Position numbers and translations under genes: made by a program. From Chamaecrista fasciculata (Eukaryota; Streptophyta; Magnoliopsida; Fabales; Fabaceae): 64,000 bases of DNA. Of this stretch, positions 1 through 12,493 are shown one piece after another; position 1 is the first letter of the stretch, and every line of letters starts with the position of its first letter. The notes below the pieces were generated by a model. That model saw only the letters and a program-made list of their open reading frames with translations. It searched no databases and was not told where the DNA came from. The stretch is taken from NCBI GenBank assembly GCA_003254925.1, contig QANZ01001212.1, positions 142,608 through 206,607 of the forward strand, given 5' to 3'.

Positions 1-3000
1 CAGCTTTTTGTGAGATCCTGTATGATGGGCAAGATGACATCATCTGGCTACAGGTGACTCCTATGGTTTAACATTTACTTGTGAAATGGAAATTACTGAT
101 ATGAATTTTCTGACACACTATCACATATAGGTATGAACTGTTCATATCCTATCATGATCAAGCCTGCCCGACCTCTGATGCTTTTCTATTAAACTATGGA
201 GAAAGAGCTATACTACTTTTTACATTGTTTTCTCTGTTGTGTTATTAACAAGCACATAACCAAGCTGTTTTTTTCTTCTAACTTCATTGAAGTAATTATC
301 AGCAATGTTAGTCTCATTGTTTTCATAGGGACTTAGGAACAAGGGACTATTGTCAATCCTATTTGTCAATAATTATGGCGTTGTGCAGCTCCTCTCAAAT
401 TTTTAGCACAAAATTCTCGGCATGAGTTATTGTCATGCAGAGTGTGATTTCAGAGTTGTCTTTCTTGCAGTGTTACAAGCAGGTTAAGCTTTATAGCTGC
501 CCCAAGTTCAAGCTTTTTTGCTCGTGATTCCTTGCGTGCACTATATCACTTGGGTTCACCTCAAACTTTTAATCGCCGCAAGGGATCAAGGTTTATAGTT
601 AGAGCAGATGCAGTAAGTATAACTACTTATAACTTATACTGAACGATGAGCTCCTCCATGGTTTTCCTATATGTTTGTAATTTATGGAGGCTTTTCTCTC
701 TTTTTTAGTTTGTACAACACATATTTCATAGGTTAGACTGAATATACACAATTATTATGTTTCATGTGCAGGATTACTATTCCGTACTTGGGGTGTCAAA
801 AAATGCGAGTAAATCTGAAATTAAGAGTGGTATTTTACCTTTGCTCTTTCTTTTCTGACTATTAGATCATTATATCCTTCATGAACAATTTGACAATATT
901 TGAATATTTTTTTTGCTAATTAATTGTCAACTTATTTCATAACTTTTCTAGCATTTTAGCTATATATATATGGAAAGCAAGATTAGTTTCCTCAGTAGGA
1001 TTTTTGGTTAACTGATAAATGAGTATCCCGTTCTATATACTTTTGCTGCTACCTTTAACTATACGAAAGAGTATGTACTGCTTTAGCGGTATGCTTGTAA
1101 GTGAGATTATGGAGGGGAGTGGCAAGAAAGGGAAGGGGGTAAAAATCTGAAATCTCCCCTTTGTTTTGGCGAGTAAATATTGGATGAAAAACAATGGAGC
1201 ATTCCGGATTAATTTTCCATCATCTTCTTTCTTGATGAAATTTAAAAATCTCTAACTATGGCATTTTGGATGGTTCTTAACACCCAAACAAATGGAAAAG
1301 AAATGAGTCCTTCTCCTTCAATTTCTCCCCTTGCCTTCCCCTTCTTTACTCACAAGAAAAGTTCTGAAAAGGAGTCTAAAACTTATAACGTGAAAGTAGT
1401 CTGTTAAGGCCTACGAAGGTAACTGAAGTAATTATATTGTCAGATGGTTGAGGTTTATCTCCGTACCAAATAATGATGCAGGTTAGGTTTCCTTTTTAAG
1501 GATTAAATTTAAATTACTTCCCCTGTTAACAACTTGATTTGCCTCATTGGTATTGTATTATGATGCCTTTATTTAGGAAAGACATAAAACTAGACATGGG
1601 ATTAAATATATGTTTCAGTGACTTTATTTATAGTATAGTCTGTAGTGGTGAAAAGGCTTTGGTTGTTGTTGTTGTATAGTCTGTAGTGATGGATATAATA
1701 AAAGGGAATGTTTGCCTTCAGTGGTTGAGAAAGAACAGTGATTTTTTTTATTGATTACCATAATTAAGAAGTCATTTTTAACCAGATTTTACTTTATCAT
1801 TTGCTTGATTAAGTATATTCTTTGCATGTTAATTGCCTGGTCCCATTATGCTATTTTCATTCAAATATCTCATATCTCCATTTTTACCACTTCAGCTTAT
1901 CGAAAGCTTGCCCGAAATTATCATCCAGATGTGAACAAGTGAGTTATCCTTTTCTTTTGTGTTTTACGTCTTTTTGATGCCCCTTGATTGCCTTGACCCC
2001 TCCTACATCTGATATCTATAGCATTGATTTAAAATGAATACATAAATGGTGGGCACTAAATACTTACACAACCATATATGGAATTGAATCTCTGTCCAAT
2101 AACCACTTCAATGTCAGTAAATCTGCTATGACTTCTTTATTATTTTAAAAAAGGTTCTCGTTAAATGCTTTTAAAGGCTGTGTCACCTGAGGCCAACACA
2201 GTTCTCCTGACTAGCACCGTTGTCTCTCTTTATAACTTGTATAGGTAGGGGGAATATCTATGTATTAATCCTTTAGAATTTGTCCTTATGTTGATAAGCT
2301 GAGGAATTTCAAGTTGTGACTAGTGTGAAGTAGGATTTTTTTTTTTATCCACTCCTAGTGTAGAGAATTTAAAAGTAGCAAGTGCAATATGGTAATTACT
2401 CTAATGTCATGTCATTTCTTGTTTACTGTCTATCAATGGATCTAATTTAAATTGTTGAAGTGTATCTTCCTTGGACATTTACATGCAAACACAATTCTGG
2501 AAGAGTATATCCAACATAACTAAACTCTAATATGTATTTATCCCTTGAGTAATGCAATCTCTTCCTTAAGATTGGCCTTAATTTGGATATGCCACTGGCA
2601 TAATACCATCCAAGGGCAGGTCAAAGTAATAATCTGACTAAGTTCCTCGAGTAAGGGGTGCTTCAGTAATTCAGTTACCGGTTACAACAATTACAATTGA
2701 ATTGGGCTTGTTGTGCATGTTTTTTTTTCAGTTGCTTTATTTATTGGTGTCATTACATACAATTTAGTTATAACTATTCTGTGAATTATTCACATTTGTG
2801 TTGCAGAGATCCTGGAGCAGAACAGAAATTTAAGGAAATTAGCAATGCATACGAGGTGAAACTTACTTTTTTCCCCTTAGTTGATCGAAGTCTGCTTGTC
2901 TTTATGCATGTCTAAGTCTAATATCGTGTGGTCTTCTGTCATTTAAACTGTTCTGCAGGTCTTATCAGATGATGAGAAACGATCCATATATGACAGATAT

Positions 3001-4000
3001 GGAGAGGCTGGGCTTAAAGGTTCTGGAATGGGCATGGGGGTAAGTTACCTTGTGATGATGATGGAAGGTTTTCTTATGTTTTCACATGTCGTGCTTCTCA
3101 AGAATCAATCTTTTTTTTTTTTTTTTTTTTTTNTTTTTTTTTTTTTTGTTGTCGTGTCAGGATTTCAGCAATCCTTTTGATCTGTTCGAGACACTGTTTG
3201 AGGGCATGAATCGTGGCATGAACACTAGGGGTTCTTGGAACGGAGCACTTGATGGTGAAGATGAGTATTATAGTCTTGTCTTGAACTTTAAGGAAGCAGT
3301 TTTTGGAGTAGAAAAAGAGATAGAAGTAAGTCGACTGGAGAGCTGTGCAACTTGCAATGGTTCAGGGGCTAAACCGGGGACAACGCCATCAAGATGTACC
3401 ACTTGCGGGGGTCAAGGTAGGGTTGTCTCATCAACTAGGACACCCTTAGGTATCTTCCAGCAGTCAATGACCTGCTCTTCATGCAATGGGACTGGAGAAA
3501 TTTCGACACCTTGCAATGCTTGTTCTGGGGATGGTCGGGTTAGGAGAACAAAACGGATAAGTCTGAAAGTCCCTGCTGGTGTGGACTCCGGTAGCCGTTT
3601 AAGGGTCCGGAATGAAGGGAATGCTGGTAGGCGAGGCGGTTCTCCCGGTGACCTCTTTGTTGTTTTAGAGGTCATCTCTGATCCCGTTCTTAAACGTGAT
3701 GATACCAACATTTTATACACTTGTAAGGTGTCTTACATAGATGCAATCCTGGGCACTACAATCAAGGTTCCTACTGTAGATGGCATGGTGGATTTGAAAA
3801 TTCCGGCTGGAACCCAGCCTAACACAACACTAGTTATGGCTAAGAAAGGTGTTCCCGTGCTGAATAAGAGCAATATGAGGGGTGATCAGTTGGTTCGGGT
3901 GCAAGTTGAAATCCCGAAAAAATTGAGCAGCGACGAGAGGAAGCTTATTGAGGAACTTGCTGACTTAAGCAAAGGCAAGACTGCGACCAGTAAGAGATAA
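1..4000 (+). CDS. DJA6: Chloroplast type-A DnaJ chaperone (DJA5/DJA6-like), 5' partial
   Basis: J-domain co-chaperone of plastid Hsp70; the Arabidopsis relatives DJA5/DJA6 are reported to support plastid Fe-S cluster assembly. Exons read as 1-53 (cut by the window edge), 471-612, 772-829, 1896-1938, 2807-2855, 2959-3039 and 3161-4000; all joins keep frame and use GT-AG, giving 421 residues here. The J domain starts at DYYSVLGV (visible residue 66) and has the HPD triad at 94-96. A glycine/phenylalanine stretch ([15 protein letters not shown]) follows, then four CxxCxGxG zinc-finger repeats ([32 protein letters not shown]) from about residue 204, then the C-terminal substrate-binding domains. 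The known family is about 440 aa, so roughly 25 N-terminal transit-peptide residues lie outside. The last intron contains a poly-T run with an N at 3133. Identity is clear; the choice between the DJA5 and DJA6 names is not. Confidence 0.95.
1634..1688 (+). mobile_element. Very short 3'-end remnant of an Au-like SINE with target duplication
   Basis: A 27-bp body (1648-1674, containing AAAAGGCTTTGGTTGTTG) is flanked by a perfect 14-bp direct repeat TATAGTCTGTAGTG (1634-1647 and 1675-1688). The body matches the 3' tail of the longer element at 32514-32642, so it looks like a SINE insertion truncated to its last bases. It sits in the DnaJ intron between the exons ending at 829 and starting at 1896. 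Confidence 0.7.
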
Positions 4001-4919
4001 TATTTCGTGGCATCCTCTATGTTCATCTAATGTACTGATTACCCCCTAAATATCATTCTCCTTGCATGCTTTTTTCTTGTCCATGAAACTTACTGAGGAG
4101 AAATCTGCAGTTCTTGATATTTGAACTGTGGGAAGGGGGAAAGGGGCTGCTAGTGTGGTGTAGTTGTAAACTTATATAGGTTATTATAGTCCTTGTGAAC
4201 TAAGGTGGAGGTGAAGAGCCGAAGAAATTAGAGATTTCTTGTTTAGTGGATCTTATACGCCTAATTTTTTTGGGATCAAATTATCTTTTTTGAGGTGCAC
4301 TGTCATCTCCATTTCGTAGATGTGATGCTTAGGCATACAAGAAACATATATATACCTTTGTCAAAAGAAAAATAAGATATTATTTTTCCCAGTTGCAATA
4401 TTTTGGACTTCCTGATTATCTATCATATTAGGAGCATTGGTATTCGGCTGTCTGGACTTATGGGCGGAGAAGTGATTGTTCAATCACTGTAATCCGATAT
4501 TACTACTTACGGATAAGTCAAATAATACTGATAGTCTTCGTCAGAGGATACTTTGTAAAAAAAAAAATGGTACTGATAACTTGATCTATCTTGACCTTGG
4601 CGGGGGAGATTTAGATTTTGGGTTGGATTAGATTAATCATCTACTAATAAGTAGAGCTACTACAAGGAAGCCTTATGGTGGGAAGTGAAAACCATTAAGA
4701 ACTAAGAAGATTTCCAAGGTATCTAGGAAAACTATCTTTAAAGATCTCCTACGCTTGCAAAAATAAACATTTTGTTCTTTCACCGCGAATGGCATTTTAA
4801 AATTTTTCATTGACAATTTAGTTATTTAGTTGGTCAACCCTGTAGGGATTGACTGTGTTTCTTCTATTAACCCAAAAGTTACCTATGCTACTATACTGTT
4901 TACCATTAATGCGGCAAAT
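4001..4919. other. 3' flank of the DnaJ gene, no gene seen
   Basis: The first 250 bases or so after the stop are probably the 3' UTR. The rest is AT-rich spacer in which I see no coding exon or RNA gene. Confidence 0.5.
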
Positions 4920-5409
4920 TTAGGATATTGATATTGATGTGGAAAATGCTAAATATATGGATTTCAATAATTTTTTTTTTACATAAATAATGAGACATTG
5001 AGGGGGAAAATCAACTCAACGCCTCCATTAAAAGAGGTAATGATATTTTATGAGAAATATTACTATGCCTAAAAATCATCTATTACTACTATGTAATTGG
5101 GATTTTAGATAAATAAGACGTGTCTTAAGTCCTACTCTGCTAAATATATGGATATCAAATTTCAGATAAACAAACTTATTTATTTTCGTGAATTAACAAT
5201 AGACTCTTTTTTTTAGGATATTGATATTGATATGGAAAATGCTAAATATATGGATTTCAATAATTTTTATTTTTACATAAATAATGAGACATTGAGGGGA
5301 AATATCAACTCAACGCCTCCATAAAAAGAAGGTAATCATATTTTATGAGAAATATACTATGCCTATAAATTACTACTATGTAATTGGGTTTTTAGATAAA
5401 TAAGACGTG
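4920..5409. repeat. Tandem duplication of about 200 bp
   Basis: 4920-5122 and 5213-5409 are near-identical copies, both starting at GGATATTGATATTGAT and both containing GAGACATTGAGGGG and CTCAACGCCTCCAT, with small indels. The spacer between them (5165-5214) ends in a stretch that recurs at about 11091-11132 (ending AATTAACAATAGACTC), so the unit is part of a dispersed repeat. It lies between the converging DnaJ and HAD genes. Confidence 0.8.
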
Positions 5410-6043
5410 CAATCTTGTATGACATATGGGAGATGAAAGTGATCATCCTTACATTTATATCGCCTATTCATTTAAAATTTAAGAGAGATTATTTCTTCTC
5501 CACACCTTTAAAGTAAGATTAAATTCTCAAACTTGGTAGTTTAGCTAGAAATAACCATATTCTGAAGAATATACAGTTTACAGTAAAAGGTAAATCACAG
5601 ACCTCAAGACAGAGACACGTCATAGTACCATCTAATGATTGGTATTGTGGTACCAATTTTATCACCAAGACCCCTTTATGCCATACTTCTCTTTCCATGC
5701 GTGAGGACTGAGGATCTAGAGTCAGAAAGCCATACCTCAACGACGGGTTCAGAAAAGAATATACCTCAACTTTGTCATGCTGGAACTTGAGAACCAGCAA
5801 AGAAAATCATCGTCCAACTTTCCAATTTAATGAAATGAAACATACAAGAGAAAGACCACGAGATTTTTTACATCATGAATTAAATTTATCTCACAATTTT
5901 ATTCTATACATTTGCCATCAATAAAAACAAAAGATTTTGCTGTATAGAGAAAAGATCTTGAGCTTGTGGTTATCCAATACTCGACTCTTCCTTCTGATAG
6001 AAACCATTCTAGGGCAACAGAAATCGTACATAAGGTAGATATC

Positions 6044-8627
6044 CTATTTGGTAGCAACTAAATTTTGTAGGAGTGATTCCAAATCTTTCAAACTGCGTGA
6101 TGAAGCACACAGGCTATATTAGCCGATACTGAATTAAGAAAATCTAATGTGGTAATGTCTTTAATGAACAATGTGCACTATACCTTATGTTACTCAAGTC
6201 AGGGTAGGTTGCTATTGCATCTGTGAAATCCTACATTATATTAAAAAATAATCCAGTTACGTCTCGATGCAGTCACGACCAATGGGTATCAATGGTTGAT
6301 ATTCTTGTTTACTTCGATCGAACAGAAAATGCCTAACCTGCTCAGCTGTTGAAGATGTGTAGGTAACCACGCATGACATCCCAGCTTTTGTTGCTGCCTG
6401 CGGATGTTAATTTAGCTCATATGAGACTTCAAGAATTGTCTTTCTTCCCCGCATTTTGCTAGAAATATTTCAACCGTTGTTGTTTGTTTGATTAAGTTGA
6501 TTGATTTGAAACTGAATATGTTCATATACATTAAATAACCCATTAATAGATTTCTTTATCAGTCTTGTTAAAACTGTATATACAAAATTTATTATGTAAG
6601 CGAATCTACCTGTAGGCCAATAACACTATCCTCTACCACCAAGCAGTCTTTTACTGATACACCCAGCTTCTACAAAACACAACAAGTAAAATATGTTCAT
6701 TCTGTTTGCACACATAAGAAGGATTTGATTTTCATGCATCTAGATTATTTATGTTAATCTATTTAACCTTGGAAGCTGCCAAATATATTGATGGGTCAGG
6801 CTTCTTTTCCTTCACATCATCACCTGAAAGTTTAAAGCAATAGATATGTAGATAATTGAAATAAACTGTCAGAAGCCATTGTTAGAAATGGAGATTGGCA
6901 TGACTTATTTTTGTATAGAAATGGAGATCTAAAATATCCCAGGCAAACATGCAATGTAGTTCGTTGTATAATTTACGAGACAACAAATTAATTGAGTTCC
7001 GATGCCTCAGTGTCGTGAGATAAGTGTTGGTTCACTACTTTGCATGTACACAAAATGCGCCTCCACAGACCACATTATATAATCAGTACAGAGAGATATA
7101 AAGGCGAAGTAAATATACCCGCAAGGAAGCAATCAAGGCTCTGAAAGCGCTCCTAAAATATAAAAAATCAAGTGGGTTGGAATATGTTGGGATATACATT
7201 TCTATAATCAAAGTGATAAGACTACAAGAAAATCAGCTTACAATTCCTATGAGGTTCTCAAGACACAGAATTACTGAACTTTTAGTTGCTGCAGAGCAAA
7301 CGGCGAGCAGTTTCCCCTACAATAGCGGAAAAAGAAAAGTTATGGTCATAAGCTTTAAGGAGATGTACCTAAACGAAACAGTGATGAGATGAGAAAGGAA
7401 AAAGTGCCCAAACAGCTCAAAGAGTGAACAAAGTTCCCAAAAAATAGAAGCATGTTATACAACACGTAATGCATTCGTAAGAACAGATTGATACACTGTC
7501 CGAACATGCATAATGTCAAAACATTATCTTACAGCATCTTTGGCCTCATCCATCAATCTCAAAACTCCAGGCCTGGGTTTTACCTGGTACAAAAGGTATT
7601 TGTATGTAACAGTAGATTATGTACAAGATAAACTGCGATTTCACAGTTCATAAAAGCAGAAAAATATAAACAATTTTAAAAGTCTACTTACAGTTCCAGA
7701 CTTGATTATTTCTTTGTACCTCTCAGTTTTCCAATCCTAGACCAAGAAATGGAAAATTTAATGACAGCAGATAGTAGGTGAGATGGCAACCTATTCAGTA
7801 CTTAAACATCAAAATTCAAAATTAATACGTTATTCATGCTCCACTCTACATGTACAGATAGTAGTCTACTTAAGTTATTTTGAGGTACTTCATCAAGATT
7901 GGTATATCAATATGATAAGTCGATTTGCAAGTGAATATACACATCGTTTCTTATATTAGCCAACCAAATACAAGAAGAAAAAGAAGCATTGGAAATTATC
8001 AAAGTAAAAGTAAGCACACTGAATTATACAGAGAATCAAAACACCTGAAGAGTGTCAATCAACTTAGCTCGATCCTCATCATTGCTGGGAGGCGTCTCAA
8101 AAATCGTGGAAGACGGCCATCCATGTTCTTTGAAGTACCTTAAAAATCAAAATCCCCAAATTCGAACAGAGTAAAAGAAAATATAAGCAAAGTCGTCCAA
8201 TATGCAATTAGAGGGAAAAAAGATAGAAAGAGAGAGAGAGAAACCATCGCATTTTAGGTTTTCCTCCACCAATGAGATTCTGGAGCTCATCGTAGAACTC
8301 GATGCTCCAATCGAGAGGTTGAGGAGAAGAAGAAGGGCAACGAACATTGAAGTGAGCGAAAGCGTCGTTGTAGGCTTGACGATGAAGGTGTTCGGACTCG
8401 AGGATGACGCCATCGCAGTCGAATATGAGAGCTTGGAGAGGAGAAGAGGAAAGTGAAGCGGAGAGTGAGAAGGAGGCACGTTGTTTGGTTGGGGATAACT
8501 TAATTCGGGGATAGAGAAAGCGGGGTTTGGCGAGGATAGTGGTTTGGAGGGAGAGAGAATTAAGGGGACGAAGAAAGGAGGAAGTAGTTGATGGAGAAGG
8601 AGGGGTCAGTACTGTAGACGACGCCAT
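6044..8627 (-). CDS. Plastid HAD-superfamily hydrolase, CbbY-like (At4g39970 type)
   Basis: Predicted phosphatase/phosphosugar hydrolase of the HAD superfamily; the exact substrate is not shown by the sequence. Eleven exons on the minus strand: 8627-8245, 8138-8045, 7736-7692, 7583-7533, 7316-7242, 7152-7119, 6823-6768, 6669-6610, 6397-6338, 6230-6184 and 6092-6044, all in frame, 317 aa. The first 62 residues or so are Ser/Thr-rich with basic residues, as in a chloroplast transit peptide. HAD motif I is IFDCDGVILESE with nucleophile D70 and D72, motif II is S199 in AVCSAATKSS, motif III is the lysine region KEKKPDPSIY (K235), and motif IV is VVEDSVIGL (E259-D260). The cap segment with GGGKPKMRW matches the At4g39970 family. 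The ATG at 8627 is the first in the open frame. A GA-rich, AAG-repeat 5' UTR lies upstream (8640-8672). Confidence 0.94.
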
Positions 8628-8838
8628 GAGAATTTGAGAGGTGAGATGAACAAGAAGAAGAAGAAGAAGATCGATTATTCGTTGGGTCTCTCTAATTCGT
8701 GTGGCTGTGGCATTGGCTGGGATATATTAAAAGCTTGGCCTCTTTCTCAACTCTTTCAAGTTTTCAACCCAGGATCTCACGGCCGTTATGATCGTTAAGA
8801 AAATTAAATATGTAATTTATGGTGTGGTATTAAATTTG

Positions 8839-9324
8839 GGGTAAATTACTGATAAGCTCCCTACGGTTTGACCCATTTATAGAAAGGGTTCACATGTTTA
8901 CAAAGTGACAAATGAGGGTATGTGATTTACTCCATTAATAAAAAGGGTCCCAAGAGGTATTTGACATCCAAAACTAATAGAATTAGGACAATGTGCAACT
9001 CATGTGATCCATTTCCACATATCCAACCCCTAATTTTTGAAGATTAGGGTTCGAGAATGGACAAAAATGGCGAGAATGAGAGTTAAGATTCACGAGGATG
9101 TGGATATATGGTTCGATTTCTTTACAATGGAGGAGAGATTATGGATTGAGTATGTCACGTGAGCTGCGCATTGTCCTAATTCCGTTATATTTGGATGACA
9201 AATACATCATGTGACCCTTTTTGTTAACGGAGCAAACCACATACTCTTATTTGTTATTTTTTAAACCTCATGAACTCTTTCTTTAAATGGACTAAAATAC
9301 AGAGACCTTCTGTATAATTTACCC
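8839..9324. mobile_element. Mutator-like MITE with long imperfect inverted repeats
   Basis: The ends GGGTAAATTA... and ...ATAATTTACCC open inverted arms of about 170 bp that pair throughout, for example through the 'fold-change' blocks around 8870-8950 and 9205-9300. Flanks TTAAATTTG (8830-8838) and TTAAATTAA (9325-9333) agree at 7 of 9 positions, as expected for an aged 9-bp Mutator-type target duplication. It has no coding capacity. It lies about 210 bp upstream of the HAD gene start. Confidence 0.7.
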
Positions 9325-11950
9325 TTAAATTAAAGGTCCGAGATTAGTTTATTTTGATTTTAAAATAATTTTCAGTTTGTATTTAAACTTATTTTAAAAT
9401 TAATTTTAGTTTGTATTTAAAATAATTTTGGTCATAAAATGTAATGTTATCTGATTTTTATTTTTATTTTTAATTTAAATAGTTCAGATAGATTCTCATT
9501 TCATTTTCATATATGAGTAAATTGACAAAAAAATTCATTCTTTTTTAAAAAAATAACCATAAATTTATCTCCAATTTATGATTAAGATAAATTTTTTTTC
9601 TGTATCAATTAAACACATATAACTGTCATGTTAGAAATAATATAAAAATGAGATGAAATCACATTTTAGATTAATGGTTGAATAATTATAAAAGTTTGTG
9701 ACCAAAATAAAATAAAAAATAATTTTAGAATAAAAATAAATTTAACCTCATAATTTGAGAATCAAAATAAAATGACCTAAATTATATATTAAGATTTGAA
9801 GGATAACCTACAAGTAAAAATAAAAATAATAGGTAAACTAATGGAATTTAGTTTGAAATTTTTTTGAGAGACATATTTAGGGTTTGACAATAATTTTATC
9901 ATAGGATTACTTCATACATGACATGTGAAAAGAAAAAAATAGGTGAAAACTAAATTTTGATCCTCAATGTTAAAAAACAAATTTTAATTTCATACAAAAC
10001 CAACGTGAGACATTGATATATTATCAATACACCTAACTTAACTAATATTTAACGAAATATGTTCAAAAAAGACCGTTAAAAGATTAACAGATAAATTAAG
10101 TAATATTTAATTATTATTGATATTTAATTTTTAAATGTTTGTTACTTTTTTAAAAATAGAAGTTAGTCAGATTAAGTACAAGTGCATGTAAACTAATTTT
10201 TTTATGTCATATTTAATAATAAATTAAAGTTTTAAAACCATTTAAAAGATAATAAATAAAACTTTTACACTAGTCACTAACGCAACACTTGGCGACAGAC
10301 ATGAATAAGACAGGAACAACTCACACCTTAATTATATATTGATTAATTGAGTTATTTTGTGGTTTCATTGTTGTGTCTCAGTCAACCCAGTCTTCACTGG
10401 TACTTTTTTTAACTAGTTGAAAGAAATGTCACAGGTTATTATTTCACTAATAGCATGAGGCAATGCAAAATTGCTAATCCTTTGAAGCCACGAAGCAAGA
10501 AACTTTACCTCATTAGAAACGAACCCAGACAGTAATTATAAGGTTTTATCCAAATGGGAAATTACAAATTAGATAGCAACATTATTCATTTGCTGCAGAA
10601 ATTTATCGTTATGGTAATCATTAAACTCACGGTTTGCGCCATCAAATATCTCTGAAATTGGCATTAATTAGCACCACTCTGGATCTTCGGTGTTCTCCAA
10701 ATTAAATACATCTTGTATCTTCTTTTGGTTTTGTTAATTTGGTTTGTTTTCTCTCTATTCTACTAGACCCAACCTTTATTACTAAGTTTAGGTTGGTTCC
10801 AGTAAGCTAAATTAATTTCCATTTTAATTCATAATTTTCTTTACTAGTCACCAATTAATTTTGTATATACCATGCATGATAAAAGAAATTGATGTTATGA
10901 TATTTAATACCTCTTGGCTACTAACAACTACAAATTAAGTATCAAATTCCTTTATTGTGTTGTTTTAGTAGTACAGAACTATTGATAGACTCTAATTGAA
11001 TTATAGATATTAATAGCTCTTCCTTTATTACAGACAGGATGTGACAAATCTTCATATAAACAAACTTATTTATTTTCATAACCAAAAAAAAAACTTATTT
11101 ATTTTCGTGAATTAACAATAGACTCTTTTTTTTCGGTGAGAACAATAGACTTTAAATCTTTAAGTCTAATGAAAATAGCATATAAATTTTACAAAAAAAT
11201 AGAATATAAATAGCTAATTCAAGAAATTTTCGATAATTTAAAATTATAATTTAGAAAGAGAATATTACTTGTTTAAATTATAAAAACTAAATAAGGATGT
11301 AACTTAAGTCTTTTTTATAAAAAAAAGATAAATAAATATAAATACAAGTATATATAAGAATTCAATAAGATATTTACTAATTTTTATAGTCTTAAAAAAA
11401 CTGAATAAGATATATATTCATTTGTAAAAACAATATAATTAAAAATTATTTGTTTTTTCTCACTTTATGTAAGAATGGAAACACAATGGGCTCTCCAATT
11501 CAGTTTGAACTATGACGTCACCTGGTTAGATCACAAGGATTCACCACAAAATTACAAATTTGGACAATTACAATCAATCCCAACACTCTCAGATCAGGAG
11601 AGAGAAATAATTGCTTGTATTTGTGTAGATTTGAAGACTCGAAGTCATAGGTCGTGTGAATTCCAAGATGATAAGCTTTTAACACCACCAGATTCAGATT
11701 GACATTTGAGTTTGACAGTAGATGGTAAAACCGAGAAGGCAGAAATTAAACACAAAGAACAAAAAAAAAAAAGGCCATTTTCAATGAATGAACAACAAGA
11801 GCTGAAAATGCTAAACTCAACTCAAATTTTAGAGTAAGAAAGAAGAGATCAGAAGAATTAATGCAGCCAGGCACTGTAGTATAACAAAAACTCTGTACAA
11901 AGTGTATCAAACACAATCGTATACAATCACACACAAGATTAATTAATTAA
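9325..11950. other. AT-rich intergenic spacer, no gene seen
   Basis: Very AT-rich DNA with short simple repeats. A stretch around 11054-11132 repeats the spacer of the tandem duplication at 5165-5214. A short open frame at 11475-11702 has no recognisable motif and I do not call it a gene. Confidence 0.5.
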
Positions 11951-12037
11951 TCATTAATAATCTTAAAACAAGGAAATCAAAAGAACAGAGAGAGAGAGAG
12001 ACAGCAATCTTCATTTGATTTACAACAAATTTCTTGA

Positions 12038-12493
12038 TCAAGGGTTGAAAAAATGGTCACCACAATGGCATTTCCAACCCAAGGGCTTGTAATTGGAGTA
12101 CCTGTTACCCTGGTAAGCCGGGTCAAAGAAACCCATGGCGGTTTTCCGGCTCAGACCGGGTTCGACCCGCTCGTGTCCAGGCAAGGTGGGAACTTGAACC
12201 GCCATGCATGGATGGCACTCGTTGCATTTGTTGTGGCAGCTAGGAGGCATCGAACCAAGCCGGCTTTTTTCCTCAAGAAGAAGATCCTGCACACACATAT
12301 TTATACATACCCATTTCATTTTAATTTCAAGGCTTGGTATAGAACAAAAAACAGAGACACAATTAATAATCGATTTTGATTTTAAAAAAAAAATTGTATA
12401 TACCCGTCGAGAAATTGAAGGGTGAGGATGATTTAAGCAAGAAATTGGAGAGAGGAGATGAAGAAGGAGTATGATGATAATAAGGGAAGCCAT
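12038..12493 (-). CDS. EPFL1: EPIDERMAL PATTERNING FACTOR-like secreted peptide, EPFL1 type
   Basis: Precursor of a secreted cysteine-rich peptide of the EPF/EPFL family, ligands of ERECTA-family receptor kinases that control stomatal patterning and organ growth. Two exons: 12493-12404 (30 codons) and 12286-12038 (82 codons plus stop), joined in phase 0 with GT-AG borders, 112 aa. Residues 1-19 (MASLIIIILLLHLLSPISC) form a signal peptide. The mature end starts near LGSMPPSCHNKC and finishes YKPLGWKCHCGDHFFNP. It has six cysteines (in PPSCHNKCNECHPC, then KCHC), and the terminal GWKCxC...NP is the EPFL signature. HNKCNECHPCMAVQVPTLP is closest, from memory, to Arabidopsis EPFL1 (At5g10310). 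The stretch upstream (12580-12760) is a GA/GT-rich probable 5' UTR. Confidence 0.93.
   Translation of the reverse strand: MASLIIIILLLHLLSPISCLNHPHPSISRRVYTIFFLKSKSIINCVSVFCSIPSLEIKMKWVCINMCVQDLLLEEKSRLGSMPPSCHNKCNECHPCMAVQVPTLPGHERVEPGLSRKTAMGFFDPAYQGNRYSNYKPLGWKCHCGDHFFNP

Noticed and set aside
1751..2915. Short open frames in the DnaJ region
   Set aside because: They are intron read-through joined to true DnaJ exons; the spliced model explains the conserved parts.
3412..3720. Minus-strand open frame across the DnaJ zinc fingers
   Set aside because: Shadow of the real exon on the other strand.
5519..5800. Minus-strand open frame downstream of the HAD gene
   Set aside because: The HAD gene ends at 6044 with a stop that fits the family; this frame has no known motif.
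8202..8456. Plus-strand open frame over the HAD first exon
   Set aside because: Antisense shadow of a GA-rich coding exon.
11475..11702. 75-residue open frame
   Set aside because: No splice partner, motif or family seen; not supported as a gene.
12053..12425. Plus-strand open frames over EPFL1
   Set aside because: Antisense shadows; the minus-strand frame has the six cysteines and signal peptide.
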